Shown here: positions 1-7,901 of the stretch, one piece after another
Layout of the letters: every line of letters begins with the position of its first letter
Numbering within the stretch: position 1 is the first letter of the stretch
From: an uncultured Clostridium sp.
GTDB taxonomy: Bacteria; Bacillota; Clostridia; Lachnospirales; Lachnospiraceae
Assembly (NCBI GenBank): GCA_900551225.1
Contig: URUZ01000067.1
Location: 1 to 17,435 of the forward strand
DNA: 17,435 nucleotides
Direction of reading: 5' to 3'
Translations under genes and position numbers: made by a program
The notes under the pieces: model-generated
Seen by the model: the letters and a program-made list of their open reading frames with translations, nothing else
Databases searched by the model: none
Told to the model about the DNA's origin: nothing

Positions 1-1
1 G

Positions 2-1672
2 GAGCTGGCCGCTCTGAAAGCCCTGTATGCTCTGAAGGATACCAGAGATCCGGATGAATATATGGAATGTATGATGGAGAACCGCCAGATACTCTATAAA
101 CTCTGCAAAGATAAGCTGGAAGGCGGGCAATACCTGTTCACCGGGGAGGTAATGGAGGCCACAGACACGGGTACAGGCGTGTACCTGAAGGACCCGAATA
201 CTGTCTACACAGGAGATTTAGCTGCCGGCCTGCCCCATGGAAACGGGAACCTGGGACGCTGGTCCTGGGGATACAATTCCATGGCTGGCAGGAACTGCCT
301 CAGCATGGGCAAAGCCTTCAGTGTGCTAATTGGCAATTCCTATCTGGGCGGATGGAACAGCGGAGCCGCCCAGGGAGCCGGCGTGAGCAGCCAGCGTGAA
401 TTCCAGGAGTATTCAGGATTTGACATGGGTGTCTATGAGCAGGCCAAGGAAGTGAGCTGCCAGGGCGATGCCTATGCGAATACAATGACCAGTACAAACT
501 ACGTGAACGGACTGGCGGACGGCCCGGTGGAGTACCGTACCAGCGAAAAGGTCTACAGCTACAATACCCATCAGGGGACCGTGGTTATAGATGATCATGT
601 GGTCCAGGAAGACAAGGGCGGCCGTGTCAGATACTACGTGACAGCCCAGGACGGAAAAAATAAATACAGGGTAGATCCTGACAGGGTTGTTAAAGCGGGC
701 TGCCGATGGGACAGTACGCTGCCCCGGCACAGTTCAGGCGACCTTGTGCCCAAGGGTCCGCTGATTCAGGACTGGGCATATATTGAGTTCGGAGAAGCGG
801 TGATGGAAAATGTTCCATTTGACGATTACCCCAAGTTTACGGCAGATGTGTTAAACTATGCAATTGCCCAGGGCTATGTCAGCGACCTGGATATGATATC
901 GGATCACGCAGACGGCTACATTTTCCTGGACGGCGAACCGGTGATTACAGATGAATATATCCAGTTCCACTTCTATGTTGAGTCTGTCCGCTCAGATGAG
1001 TATCCTGAATTCGACTTCAGATACTATTTTAATGGAAATAATGCCGGTGCAGACGGGGAGACGGCGGATCATACACAGGGCGGCCAGGCAGATGAAGATC
1101 TGATGAACCATGTGAACACTGCGGCACTGCAGCAGTTTATTGCCTCCACGTGGGATGCAGTTACGCCTGACGATTATGAAGCTAAGATGAACAACCGGCT
1201 GTACTTTACAGGTGAGGAGGCCACGGACGGCCAGAAGAAGGGCCTTGTCTATCTGCTGGCCTGCAACAGCGGAGAAAACTGGAACACAGGGGCAGTTCCC
1301 AATGAAGAGTATCAGTTGAAGGTGACCCGGGAGGTCTATGATGAAGTCTTGGCTGCTGCCATCGGAACCCCTGACAATACACCGGCGTGGAAGGAGAATG
1401 TTGCGGAAATACAGAAATACTACCCAGAAGCTGTGGGTCCGGATGAATCCTATCTGATGCTCATGCCAGGTGATTACGGTATGGACTGGCCGGCGTCAAC
1501 GATTGAGGAAACGGAATCCCTGGGCAACGGATTGTATAAGGTCAGCGGAAGAGTCGGTTACATCGAGGAGCAGGGAGAGATCCCAGAGCTTCCTTACGAA
1601 GCGGTATTTAAGAGTAATCCAGGCAGTATGTTTATGGGGCTGACACTGGTTACTTTAACAACAAACCAATAA
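2..1672 (+). CDS. MORN-like repeat protein, 5' end outside window
   Basis: The frame is open to the left edge: 20 coherent codons precede the first ATG (position 62), and no Shine-Dalgarno sequence lies before that ATG, so the gene almost surely starts upstream of the window. The visible part is 556 residues. The N-terminal part has Gly/Tyr-rich stretches such as YTGDLAAGLPHGNG that resemble degenerate MORN repeats; these normally form a beta-hairpin scaffold. The C-terminal half is acidic, rich in Asp/Glu/Tyr, and matches no family I recognise. No catalytic motif or membrane segment is visible. The next gene begins 22 nt downstream with its own strong ribosome binding site, so the two are probably co-transcribed. 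Function unknown; a cell-surface role is inferred only from the exported neighbour. Confidence 0.75.
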   Translation, partial: ELAALKALYALKDTRDPDEYMECMMENRQILYKLCKDKLEGGQYLFTGEVMEATDTGTGVYLKDPNTVYTGDLAAGLPHGNGNLGRWSWGYNSMAGRNCLSMGKAFSVLIGNSYLGGWNSGAAQGAGVSSQREFQEYSGFDMGVYEQAKEVSCQGDAYANTMTSTNYVNGLADGPVEYRTSEKVYSYNTHQGTVVIDDHVVQEDKGGRVRYYVTAQDGKNKYRVDPDRVVKAGCRWDSTLPRHSSGDLVPKGPLIQDWAYIEFGEAVMENVPFDDYPKFTADVLNYAIAQGYVSDLDMISDHADGYIFLDGEPVITDEYIQFHFYVESVRSDEYPEFDFRYYFNGNNAGADGETADHTQGGQADEDLMNHVNTAALQQFIASTWDAVTPDDYEAKMNNRLYFTGEEATDGQKKGLVYLLACNSGENWNTGAVPNEEYQLKVTREVYDEVLAAAIGTPDNTPAWKENVAEIQKYYPEAVGPDESYLMLMPGDYGMDWPASTIEETESLGNGLYKVSGRVGYIEEQGEIPELPYEAVFKSNPGSMFMGLTLVTLTTNQ

Positions 1673-1694
1673 TTATAACGAGGAGGATAAAAGC

Positions 1695-2408
1695 ATGAAA
1701 AAGAGAATTGCGGCGGCACTTGCACTGGGGGTATCATTGATGATGAGCACCACAGCCCTGGCGGGGACATGGGTGGATGCATATGGGGACGGCGCTTACT
1801 GGAAATACCAGAACGACGACGGCACCATGGCGGAAAATACCTGGGTTGAGTCGGACGGCAAGTGGTATTATATGGGGGCCTACGGAGATATGATGAAATG
1901 CGGGGTAACTCCCGATAACTGCCTTGTGGGTAAGGATGGAGTATGGAACGGGGCCAGACTGGACTCATACGATGTGTTAGACGAGGATGCAGCCGCAGCT
2001 TATGAGAAGATCGTGCAGACCAGCTACAATATACTGGACTATTACCTGTTTGACGCAGACCAGGACGGCACCCCGGAGCTGTTTGTCCGCAGAGGCACCT
2101 GCGAGGCAGACTATATGTTTTATGTCTATACCTACAATGGCGACAGGGCGGTGCAGATCGGCAGCTTTGACGGCGGCCACGGCGGCCTTTGCACCACCAG
2201 GGACGGCAAGCTCTACCGTGAGTATGCCCACATGGGCGTGTTCGGCCTGTGCTCCCTGACCTGGGACGGGACCACATTTGCATACAATCCGGAGTCCCTG
2301 TTTGAAGAGTTTGTGACAGAGGGCAATGGGTATGAGGATATCATGGCCAGAATGGGAGTCTATGATCTCTGGTCTTACAGCGGTTCGGATCTGACACCAT
2401 TTAACTGA
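1695..2408 (+). CDS. Exported protein with cell-wall-binding-like W/Y repeats
   Basis: This is a 237-residue secreted protein. A typical signal peptide (MKKR, hydrophobic core, cleavage probably after ALA near residue 23) is followed by about 60 residues of Trp/Tyr/Gly-rich sequence (for example WVESDGKWYYMGAYGD) resembling choline/glucan-binding CW_binding repeats. The C-terminal domain contains DADQDGTPELFV, a DxDxDG loop like the calcium-binding loops seen in many clostridial exported proteins. AGGAGG lies about 8 nt before the ATG and fixes the start. It follows the MORN-like gene by 22 nt and is followed by a hairpin terminator. It probably attaches non-covalently to the cell wall; its ligand is unknown. 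The repeat assignment is by eye. Confidence 0.8.
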   Translation: MKKRIAAALALGVSLMMSTTALAGTWVDAYGDGAYWKYQNDDGTMAENTWVESDGKWYYMGAYGDMMKCGVTPDNCLVGKDGVWNGARLDSYDVLDEDAAAAYEKIVQTSYNILDYYLFDADQDGTPELFVRRGTCEADYMFYVYTYNGDRAVQIGSFDGGHGGLCTTRDGKLYREYAHMGVFGLCSLTWDGTTFAYNPESLFEEFVTEGNGYEDIMARMGVYDLWSYSGSDLTPFN

Positions 2409-2426
2409 TTGACAGTTTGAACAGAG

Positions 2427-2473
2427 AAACAGCAGTGCCACAGCCCCGTTTAAGGGTTCCGGCACTGCTGTTT
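2427..2473 (+). terminator. Hairpin terminator after the exported protein gene
   Basis: A perfect 13-bp inverted repeat (AAACAGCAGTGCC at 2427-2439 and its complement at 2461-2473) encloses a 21-nt loop, 18 nt after the stop codon. The A-rich left arm and T-ending right arm are typical of a terminator. The T tract is short (TTTATT), so termination may be moderate. Confidence 0.7.
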
Positions 2474-2512
2474 ATTACCAGCAAAAAAGTTGTGGATTCC
2501 AACCAAAACGCC

Positions 2513-2541
2513 TTGAAAAAATCCATCAGGAATGGTACAAT
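2513..2541 (+). promoter_or_regulatory. Sigma-A-type promoter for the phosphodiesterase gene
   Basis: TTGAAA (2513-2518) and TACAAT (2536-2541) are separated by exactly 17 nt, each matching 5 of 6 (-10) or 4-5 of 6 (-35) consensus bases. Transcription would begin near 2548, giving a leader of about 140 nt. The site lies just after the upstream terminator, as expected for an independent transcription unit. The leader contains an 8-T run near 2647-2654 but no convincing riboswitch fold that I can see. Confidence 0.6.
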
Positions 2542-2689
2542 TATCCTATTGGAAATGTTAATAAATTATGAACTCAATAAGGCACTGTGGAGAGAAGAGG
2601 CAAGCAGAAGGAAGGACGCACACCGCGCCCCGATTTCAATTGTCTATTTTTTTTCGCCCGAAACTGGTAAATAAAAAAGGAGAGATGAC

Positions 2690-3409
2690 ATGACAAAGGT
2701 GTTTGCACACAGAGGATTCAGCGGCAGGTATCCCGAGAATACGATGCTGGCTTTTGAGAAGGCATGCGAGGCCGGGGCAGATGGTATTGAGCTGGATGTA
2801 CAGCTGACAAAAGATGGTGAAATTGTTATTATTCACGATGAATCGGTACTGCGGACCACAGGGGTGGAGGGCAGCGTATCCAGCTTTACCCTGGAAGAGA
2901 TCAAGAAGCTGGACGCCTCCTACATTTACCGGGGCAAGATGGGCATCAATCCGATCCCAACCCTGCGAGAGTATTTTGAACTGGTGAAGGACAAGGACAT
3001 TGTGACCAACATTGAGCTTAAGACCGGCGTAATGGAATATCTGGGCATCGAACAGAAGGTGTGGGACATGATCCGGGAATACCATCTTCAGGAGAAGGTG
3101 ATTATCTCCAGTTTCAACCATTTCAGCATCATGCGCATGAAGGAGCTGGCCCCCCTGCTGGTATATGGGCTGCTCAATGAAACATGGCTGATTGACGCCG
3201 GCAGATACGTTCACAGCCTGGGTATCCCCTGCTACCATCCCATCTACAACAACCTGACGGACGAGGTGGTAAAGGAGTTAAAACAGTACGGCCTTCAGAT
3301 CAACACCTTCACAGTGAACACCAGGGAAGCTATGCTGGATATGAAGAAGAAGGGCATTGACACAGTTATCACCAACTATCCGGACCTTGCGGTTGAAGTG
3401 CTGAGATAA
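2690..3409 (+). CDS. ugpQ: Glycerophosphodiester phosphodiesterase (GDPD family)
   Basis: The 239-residue product hydrolyses glycerophosphodiesters to sn-glycerol 3-phosphate and an alcohol, recycling phospholipid headgroups. It has no signal peptide and is of UgpQ-like length, so it is predicted to be cytosolic. The GDPD TIM-barrel signature is complete: AHRGFSGRYPENT at residues 6-18 (His7, Arg8, Glu16), the metal-binding pair in IELDVQLTKDG (Glu34, Asp36), the catalytic His49 in IIHDESV, and NIELKTG (Glu109, Lys111) in the next strand. AAAAAGGAGAG precedes the ATG. The gene stands alone between its own promoter and a strong terminator. The family is certain; the exact headgroup preference is not. 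Confidence 0.95.
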   Translation: MTKVFAHRGFSGRYPENTMLAFEKACEAGADGIELDVQLTKDGEIVIIHDESVLRTTGVEGSVSSFTLEEIKKLDASYIYRGKMGINPIPTLREYFELVKDKDIVTNIELKTGVMEYLGIEQKVWDMIREYHLQEKVIISSFNHFSIMRMKELAPLLVYGLLNETWLIDAGRYVHSLGIPCYHPIYNNLTDEVVKELKQYGLQINTFTVNTREAMLDMKKKGIDTVITNYPDLAVEVLR

Positions 3410-3431
3410 AGGAACTGACAGACTATTATAT

Positions 3432-3473
3432 AAAAGGTATTGATACATGAACAGTGTATTAATACCTTTTTTT
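3432..3473 (+). terminator. Strong Rho-independent terminator
   Basis: AAAAGGTATT (3432-3441) pairs perfectly with AATACCTTTT (3461-3470). The stem extends inward by five more pairs (one G-T) to a 9-nt loop, and the right arm runs into a tract of seven T (3467-3473). It lies 22 nt after the phosphodiesterase stop codon and insulates the sigma factor gene downstream. Confidence 0.9.
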
Positions 3474-3493
3474 GTGAAATAATCTATTTTCAA

Positions 3494-3523
3494 GCGAACC
3501 ATTTTTAATTCCACACCATCTAA
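3494..3523 (+). promoter_or_regulatory. Possible ECF-type autoregulatory promoter
   Basis: GCGAAC (3494-3499) followed after 17 nt by CATCTAA (3517-3523) resembles the tGAAAC-N16/17-CGTCtA pattern of Bacillus-type ECF sigma factors (SigM/SigV/SigW group). It is placed about 50 nt upstream of an ECF sigma gene, where autoregulation is common. The match is imperfect at both boxes, so this is a candidate only. A TAATAT overlapping the same place could instead be a sigma-A -10 box, but it lacks a good -35 box. Confidence 0.3.
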
Positions 3524-3571
3524 TATTTGTAATAATCAGAAAGTCCGGACATTGTTACAAGGAGATAACCT

Positions 3572-4093
3572 ATGAATAATTTTTTAAGTAAAGCACAGTA
3601 CCGTGATGCAGATGCTTTTGTGGCGCTGATGCAGGAACATACCCAGGATATGTATAAAATCGCCCGGGCCATTGTATCCAATGATGAGGATGCAGCGGAT
3701 GCCATCCAGGATACAATACTGGCATGCTGGGAGAAGATACACACGCTGAAGCAGGAGGAGTATTTCAAATCCTGGCTTACCAGAATCCTGATCAATAACT
3801 GCAATCTGATTCTGCGGAGAAAACGAAAGCTTGTGCTGGATGGCAGTATCATGGACATGCAGGAAGGCCAGGAATGCCCGGGTTATAAAAACACTGAATG
3901 GATTCAAATGCTTCAGTGCCTGGATGAGAAGTACCGTGTCATTATAATGTTGTACTACGTGGAAGGTTTTAAGGTGAGGGAGATCAGCGATATCCTCAGT
4001 GAAAGCGAGAGTGCCGTCAAGCGGCGCCTGGCCGCGGCCAGAAAACAGATGGAGCTGGTTTACTTTCCTGAAAGACGGAGGAATGCCAAATGA
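3572..4093 (+). CDS. ECF-type RNA polymerase sigma factor
   Basis: This 173-residue protein has the two-domain layout of extracytoplasmic-function sigma factors. Region 2 covers about residues 13-80, including DEDAADAIQDTILACWEKI and the SWLTRILINNC helix. A short linker leads to region 4 at about residues 110-165, with LDEKYRVIIMLYYVEGF and the recognition helix ISDILSESESAVKRRLAAAR. It directs RNA polymerase to stress- or envelope-responsive promoters. AAGGAGATAACCT precedes the ATG. Its stop codon overlaps the start of the next gene (ATGA), a DUF4179-type protein, which is the usual sigma/anti-sigma arrangement. The inducing signal is not evident. Confidence 0.93.
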   Translation: MNNFLSKAQYRDADAFVALMQEHTQDMYKIARAIVSNDEDAADAIQDTILACWEKIHTLKQEEYFKSWLTRILINNCNLILRRKRKLVLDGSIMDMQEGQECPGYKNTEWIQMLQCLDEKYRVIIMLYYVEGFKVREISDILSESESAVKRRLAAARKQMELVYFPERRRNAK

Positions 4094-5316
4094 AACAGGA
4101 TGAAAAAATAATTTCAATTTTACAGCAGGATATAGAGCTTCCCGACATTGTTGCCAGAAAAGCGGATGCAGCTTTCCGCCAGATCCTGGCTGAGAACCAC
4201 AGCAAAAAACGCGTCAGGAGGTGGCCCAGAGTGGCAGCTGTTGCGGCAGCGCTGCTGGTTCTCATCATTGGCGGGTGTGTGGCGAAGCCTGAACTGGCGG
4301 CAAAAATATTTGCCATGCTTCAGGGCAAGGTAAGTTATTCAGGCGATTATGCTAAATACGCGGAGCCGGTGGCGCCCCAGACATCCGGGCAGCCGGCAGA
4401 AGAAGGCACTGCAGAGAATTCTGCATATACCAGGACTGTGAACGGCGTAAAAGTAACGATTGCAGAGGTATACTGTAATCAGGAAGCCCTGAGCATTTCC
4501 ATGACCATAGAAGGAAAAGAGCCGTTCCGTGATAAACTTCTTGTGGACCAGTTCGGCCAGCAGAAACTGTATCTGGATCTGGAGAATACATTTAGCTTTA
4601 AGCCCCAGTCTGTTGCGGGAAATGGTTATCTGGAAGGCAGCTTTCTGGATGAGCGGACATATGTGGGAATCTGGCGTATGGACCTGGCGAACGCCCTTAC
4701 AGACAATACGGCCAATGTTACCATCTCCCTTCCGGAACAATTTACCGTAAAAATGAATCTGAGGCAAATAATCGGGGACCTGGCAGAGCAGCCTGAGCTG
4801 GACTGGGGAATGAGCACAGAGGCGCTGGAGGCGTTATCTGAGGAGGAATTTACACAGTTATACAATGAGGTTACCAGCAGATACGGCATTGATTATTTCC
4901 CAAATGCCCAGCAGAATTACTGGATGGAAGGACCGTGGGAATATACGGTGCCTGTGACAGTAAACAATGCGGATACCAGGACCGTCACTGTGAGCGATAC
5001 CAATGAAAAAGGGATTGGCCTGGCTTCCGTTACAGTCACCCCTTTTGAGTTGGGTCTGAATCTGATTTTTGAACATAATGACAGTTATGATTACTACCCT
5101 GTTGTGCTGGATGCAAATGGAAAATTCATGGAATCAGCGTCCGCAGGCAAGGCGACCAGCCTTCCCGTTGCAGACCATGACATATCCCGCATTACAATCT
5201 ATCTGTGCGATTATCTGGAATACATGGATGAAATCAAAGGAAAGAGGAATGATGACAACTTCCGCCAGTTGTTGGAGGAACGGTCGTCCTATTTAAAGGA
5301 AGTAACCATACAATAA
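4090..5316 (+). CDS. Putative membrane anti-sigma factor (DUF4179-like)
   Basis: The 408-residue product has a short cytoplasmic N-terminus (about 45 residues), one transmembrane helix at about 47-64 (VAAVAAALLVLIIGG) and a large outside domain. The helix position and the segment after it (FAMLQGKVSYSGDY, then NGVKVTIAEVYCNQEALSISM) resemble the DUF4179 proteins paired with ECF sigma factors in Clostridia. Such proteins hold the sigma factor at the membrane until a signal is sensed outside. The start overlaps the sigma stop codon by 4 nt, which implies translational coupling. The N-terminus carries no recognisable zinc-binding anti-sigma motif, so the binding mode to the sigma factor is unclear. 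The role is inferred from position and topology. Confidence 0.8.
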   Translation: MKQDEKIISILQQDIELPDIVARKADAAFRQILAENHSKKRVRRWPRVAAVAAALLVLIIGGCVAKPELAAKIFAMLQGKVSYSGDYAKYAEPVAPQTSGQPAEEGTAENSAYTRTVNGVKVTIAEVYCNQEALSISMTIEGKEPFRDKLLVDQFGQQKLYLDLENTFSFKPQSVAGNGYLEGSFLDERTYVGIWRMDLANALTDNTANVTISLPEQFTVKMNLRQIIGDLAEQPELDWGMSTEALEALSEEEFTQLYNEVTSRYGIDYFPNAQQNYWMEGPWEYTVPVTVNNADTRTVTVSDTNEKGIGLASVTVTPFELGLNLIFEHNDSYDYYPVVLDANGKFMESASAGKATSLPVADHDISRITIYLCDYLEYMDEIKGKRNDDNFRQLLEERSSYLKEVTIQ

Positions 5317-5325
5317 GGATCATAT

Positions 5326-5362
5326 GGCTGCTGCAGAAACACTGCGGCAGCCAATTATTTTT
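5326..5362 (+). terminator. Terminator after the sigma/anti-sigma operon
   Basis: GGCTGCTGCAG (5326-5336) pairs with CTGCGGCAGCC (5342-5352) as an 11-bp stem with one G-T pair and a 5-nt loop. It is followed by AATTATTTTTAT. It begins 10 nt after the stop codon. Confidence 0.8.
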
Positions 5363-5447
5363 ATGGAAGATAATCCCAACAAGTGGTATGATATGCATAT
5401 GGCCTAAAAGCTGAAATCTACATAGAGATAAAGGGAGAGACGGGGAG

Positions 5448-6338
5448 ATGGGTAATAAAACGAAAGCCGTTATTTTTATGATTCTGTCTGCATGCAGCCT
5501 CAGCATTATGCAGCTGGGTGTAAAACTGTCCGGTGGAAGCATTCCCATGATGGAACAGGTCTTTGTGAGAAACTTTTTTACGCTGTTCATTGGATGGTAT
5601 ATTGCGTATTCCGGGGGACATAAGAATCCGCTGGGGAAAAAAGAGAATCAGAAACCACTGGCGCTCAGGGCAATTCTGGGGTATCTGGGGGTGGTGATGT
5701 ACTTTTTTGCCAGCAGGAATATGTATGCGGCGGATGCCACGCTGCTGCACAGAAGCTCCCCGTTTTTTGTGGTGATATTCTCCGCAATGTTTCTGAGAGA
5801 AAAGATTTCCAAAGTACAGGGAGCTGCACTGGCAGCAGCAGCGGTGGGCGCGCTGTGCGTGATCCGTCCTCAGTTTAATTCGGAGGTGGTTCCAGCACTC
5901 ATCGGCCTGCTGTCCGCGGCCAGCGCGGGTGGCGCTTACACTGTGATCGCCTATTTAAAAGGCAGGGAGAATAATGGGGTTATCATCTTTTACTTTTCCT
6001 TTGTGTCCTGCCTGCTGTCACTGCCGTTTATGATGATGGACTTCGTGATGCCGGATCTTTACAACACGCTGATGCTTCTGGTGATCGGCGGTTTTGCGGC
6101 GGCCGGGCAGATATTCCTGACCATCGCTTATAAAAATGCGCCTGCCGGGGAGGTGAGCATTTACAATTTTTCAGGCATCATCTGCTCCTGCGTCCTGGGA
6201 TATACTTTTCTGCAGGAAGCCCTGGATTTTATGAGCGGTCTTGGTATGGTTATCATCATTTCCGCGGCCCTGGTCATGTTCCTGCATGGCAGGAGGAAGG
6301 CTGACAATGGGAGAGTGACGCAGGTTTTACGGAAATAG
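5448..6338 (+). CDS. EamA/DMT-family transporter
   Basis: This 296-residue integral membrane protein has about ten hydrophobic helices in two EamA repeats (roughly residues 6-135 and 148-280). Typical family features are RSSPFFVVIFSAMFLREKIS followed by a Gly/Ala-rich helix ending in VIRP, and the second-repeat counterpart IYNFSGIICSCVLGYTFLQE. Members export or exchange small metabolites such as amino acids, nucleosides or drugs; the substrate cannot be predicted here. AAAGGGAGAGACGGGGAG precedes the ATG. The next gene starts 13 nt downstream and is probably co-transcribed. The short basic C-terminal tail is cytoplasmic. Confidence 0.93.
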   Translation: MGNKTKAVIFMILSACSLSIMQLGVKLSGGSIPMMEQVFVRNFFTLFIGWYIAYSGGHKNPLGKKENQKPLALRAILGYLGVVMYFFASRNMYAADATLLHRSSPFFVVIFSAMFLREKISKVQGAALAAAAVGALCVIRPQFNSEVVPALIGLLSAASAGGAYTVIAYLKGRENNGVIIFYFSFVSCLLSLPFMMMDFVMPDLYNTLMLLVIGGFAAAGQIFLTIAYKNAPAGEVSIYNFSGIICSCVLGYTFLQEALDFMSGLGMVIIISAALVMFLHGRRKADNGRVTQVLRK

Positions 6339-6351
6339 GAGGATATGAGAG

Positions 6352-7713
6352 ATGAATCGCAAGGAAATAATTGATTTTCTGGAGGTTCTGCTGTGCCGCC
6401 TTCAGAATGATGGGGCCGGCGCCAGGAAGATTGACATGGTGGCAGAGGCCATGGGTATAATCAGCGCCACAGAGGATGAGCGCAGTGTCAGAACCCAGCT
6501 TCTGCGGGTCAATGAACTGATGGAGAGCTTGTATGGAGGAGGTTCTGGGCAGCAGGGGGCTCCCTCAAGCGCTGTTTACCCCGGCGCTCCGGGCCGGCCC
6601 ATTGTGCCCGGTGTCCCAGATTCCCAATTTATGGAACAGATTCGCCGCATCATGGGCGCTGCCCACCAGGAATGCCTGGTTATAGGAGAGAACTTCGCCA
6701 GTTCCGCAGGGGAGTTATCCGGCGCTGTGGAGCGGGATGTCAACGATCTGGGCAGGGTGAGAGCCAGCTATGACGACCTGATGAACCGCCAGCGCCTGAG
6801 TAAGCGGCTGGGCATGATGAAGGAGCGCTATCAGAACCGTTTAAAGGGACAAAAACAGATATTTATAGCGGACGTCACTTCTGTCTATGACAATGCCATG
6901 GACAAGGTGAAGGCCATGTTCGCGGGACCTGAGGCAGGGCGCCTGCGAATGACTCAGAAGCAGCTCTATGAGCGCTTTGACGCCGGACATGACACCTTCC
7001 TTGTGCGTGCGCAGAGTGCGGGCAGCGGTCTGGATAGGGCTGGGGAAGCATTTGAGAGGCTGGGGGAGCGCCTAGGAAAGAAAACGGCAGGCGTCAAACG
7101 CAAAGCAACGGTCATAACCGTGCTGATGCTGGTGCTCAGCTTTGTTGTGTGGGGAATTCTTCTGGGCACTGCGGGCAAGAAGGCGTATGATGCGGTCACA
7201 GACTGTGTGGAGATGGTGGAGGATCTTCAGAACCCTGAGGACCTGCTGAGCGGAATGGGCGGCATGGGTGGAATGGCCAAGATGGTGCTGGACAATGATA
7301 TGGTGAAGAAGGCATTCAGCAAAGCGGTTGAGGCGCCGGTCCAGGCAATCACAGCCCTGATCACAGCTATGAAAACCATTCTGATCATCCTGGCGGTCTG
7401 CATGCTTTGTTTTTATGTATCCTTTGTGCCCTTCCTGATCTGGTTCAGAAGGGGGCTGTGCACCCGCTGGCTGGAGCCGGTGGTGCTGGCGGAGACCAGC
7501 ATGTTCCTGGGAGAGGCGCAGCTGGGCCAGAGGCTGACCCAGGAAATCCAGGAGATGATCACAGAGCTGGAGGGCATGTACTCAGTCCTGTACCAAGATC
7601 TGTTGACTGCGCCTGTGGCCGCACAGGGCGGACGTCCGGTGCTGACTGAAGATGCCGCGGCGGAGGAACTCATCCGCTCATGGCATCAGCTGACTGTAAG
7701 ATACGGTATATAG
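6352..7713 (+). CDS. Two-TM membrane protein with helical cytoplasmic region, unknown
   Basis: I do not recognise a family for this 453-residue protein. Residues 1-60 look helical, 62-92 form a Gly/Pro-rich linker, and 93-245 are long charged helices that could form coiled coils (for example RLGMMKERYQNRLKGQKQ). Two transmembrane helices follow at about 252-274 and 341-365. The stretch between them is unusual for its Gly-Met repeat (GMGGMGGMAKM, about 301-311). The C-terminal 85 residues are helical and probably face the same side as the N-terminus. AGGAGG lies about 9 nt before the ATG, and the gene follows the EamA transporter by 13 nt. The layout resembles membrane proteins with long helical stalks, but no enzyme motif is visible. 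Confidence 0.85.
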   Translation: MNRKEIIDFLEVLLCRLQNDGAGARKIDMVAEAMGIISATEDERSVRTQLLRVNELMESLYGGGSGQQGAPSSAVYPGAPGRPIVPGVPDSQFMEQIRRIMGAAHQECLVIGENFASSAGELSGAVERDVNDLGRVRASYDDLMNRQRLSKRLGMMKERYQNRLKGQKQIFIADVTSVYDNAMDKVKAMFAGPEAGRLRMTQKQLYERFDAGHDTFLVRAQSAGSGLDRAGEAFERLGERLGKKTAGVKRKATVITVLMLVLSFVVWGILLGTAGKKAYDAVTDCVEMVEDLQNPEDLLSGMGGMGGMAKMVLDNDMVKKAFSKAVEAPVQAITALITAMKTILIILAVCMLCFYVSFVPFLIWFRRGLCTRWLEPVVLAETSMFLGEAQLGQRLTQEIQEMITELEGMYSVLYQDLLTAPVAAQGGRPVLTEDAAAEELIRSWHQLTVRYGI

Positions 7714-7769
7714 AACGGAACAGGAAGGATAAATCTGCATTTACCAGGATTTTACATGAATTTTACCGC

Positions 7770-7800
7770 GGCGTGGTATCGTTGTGAGCGATACCGCGCT
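7770..7800. repeat. Inverted repeat in the 7.7-7.9 kb intergenic region
   Basis: GGTATCG (7775-7781) and CGATACC (7789-7795) are perfect complements around a 7-nt loop. The stem extends outward to about 12 bp including two G-T pairs. It has no T tract after it on the + strand, so it is a poor intrinsic terminator. It may be an operator or an mRNA-stabilising structure after the 453-residue gene. Confidence 0.5.
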
Positions 7801-7826
7801 ATGCTGATATTCAGGGCTGAACCACA

Positions 7827-7844
7827 GGATGATTAAAATCATCC
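7827..7844. repeat. Short near-perfect palindrome upstream of the HD-domain gene
   Basis: GGATGATT and AATCATCC are perfect complements separated by AA, forming an 18-nt palindrome 57 nt before the HD-domain gene. Its size and symmetry suit binding by a dimeric repressor. No regulator is identified and no clear promoter boxes flank it. Confidence 0.35.
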
Positions 7845-7901
7845 CAGGCTGGGCAGTATTAACAGCAGGGGAACGCCTCCTAAATTCTAAAGGTAAAGGA
7901 A

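Noticed and set aside
1594..2283. - strand frame of 229 codons opposite the exported protein gene
   Set aside because: The Arg/Pro/Ser-rich translation without motif is typical of an antisense shadow; the + strand gene has a signal peptide and RBS.
2555..2674. Possible 39-codon leader peptide upstream of the phosphodiesterase gene
   Set aside because: Only a weak GGAA lies before the ATG, the product has no recognisable feature, and no attenuator-like hairpin follows it.
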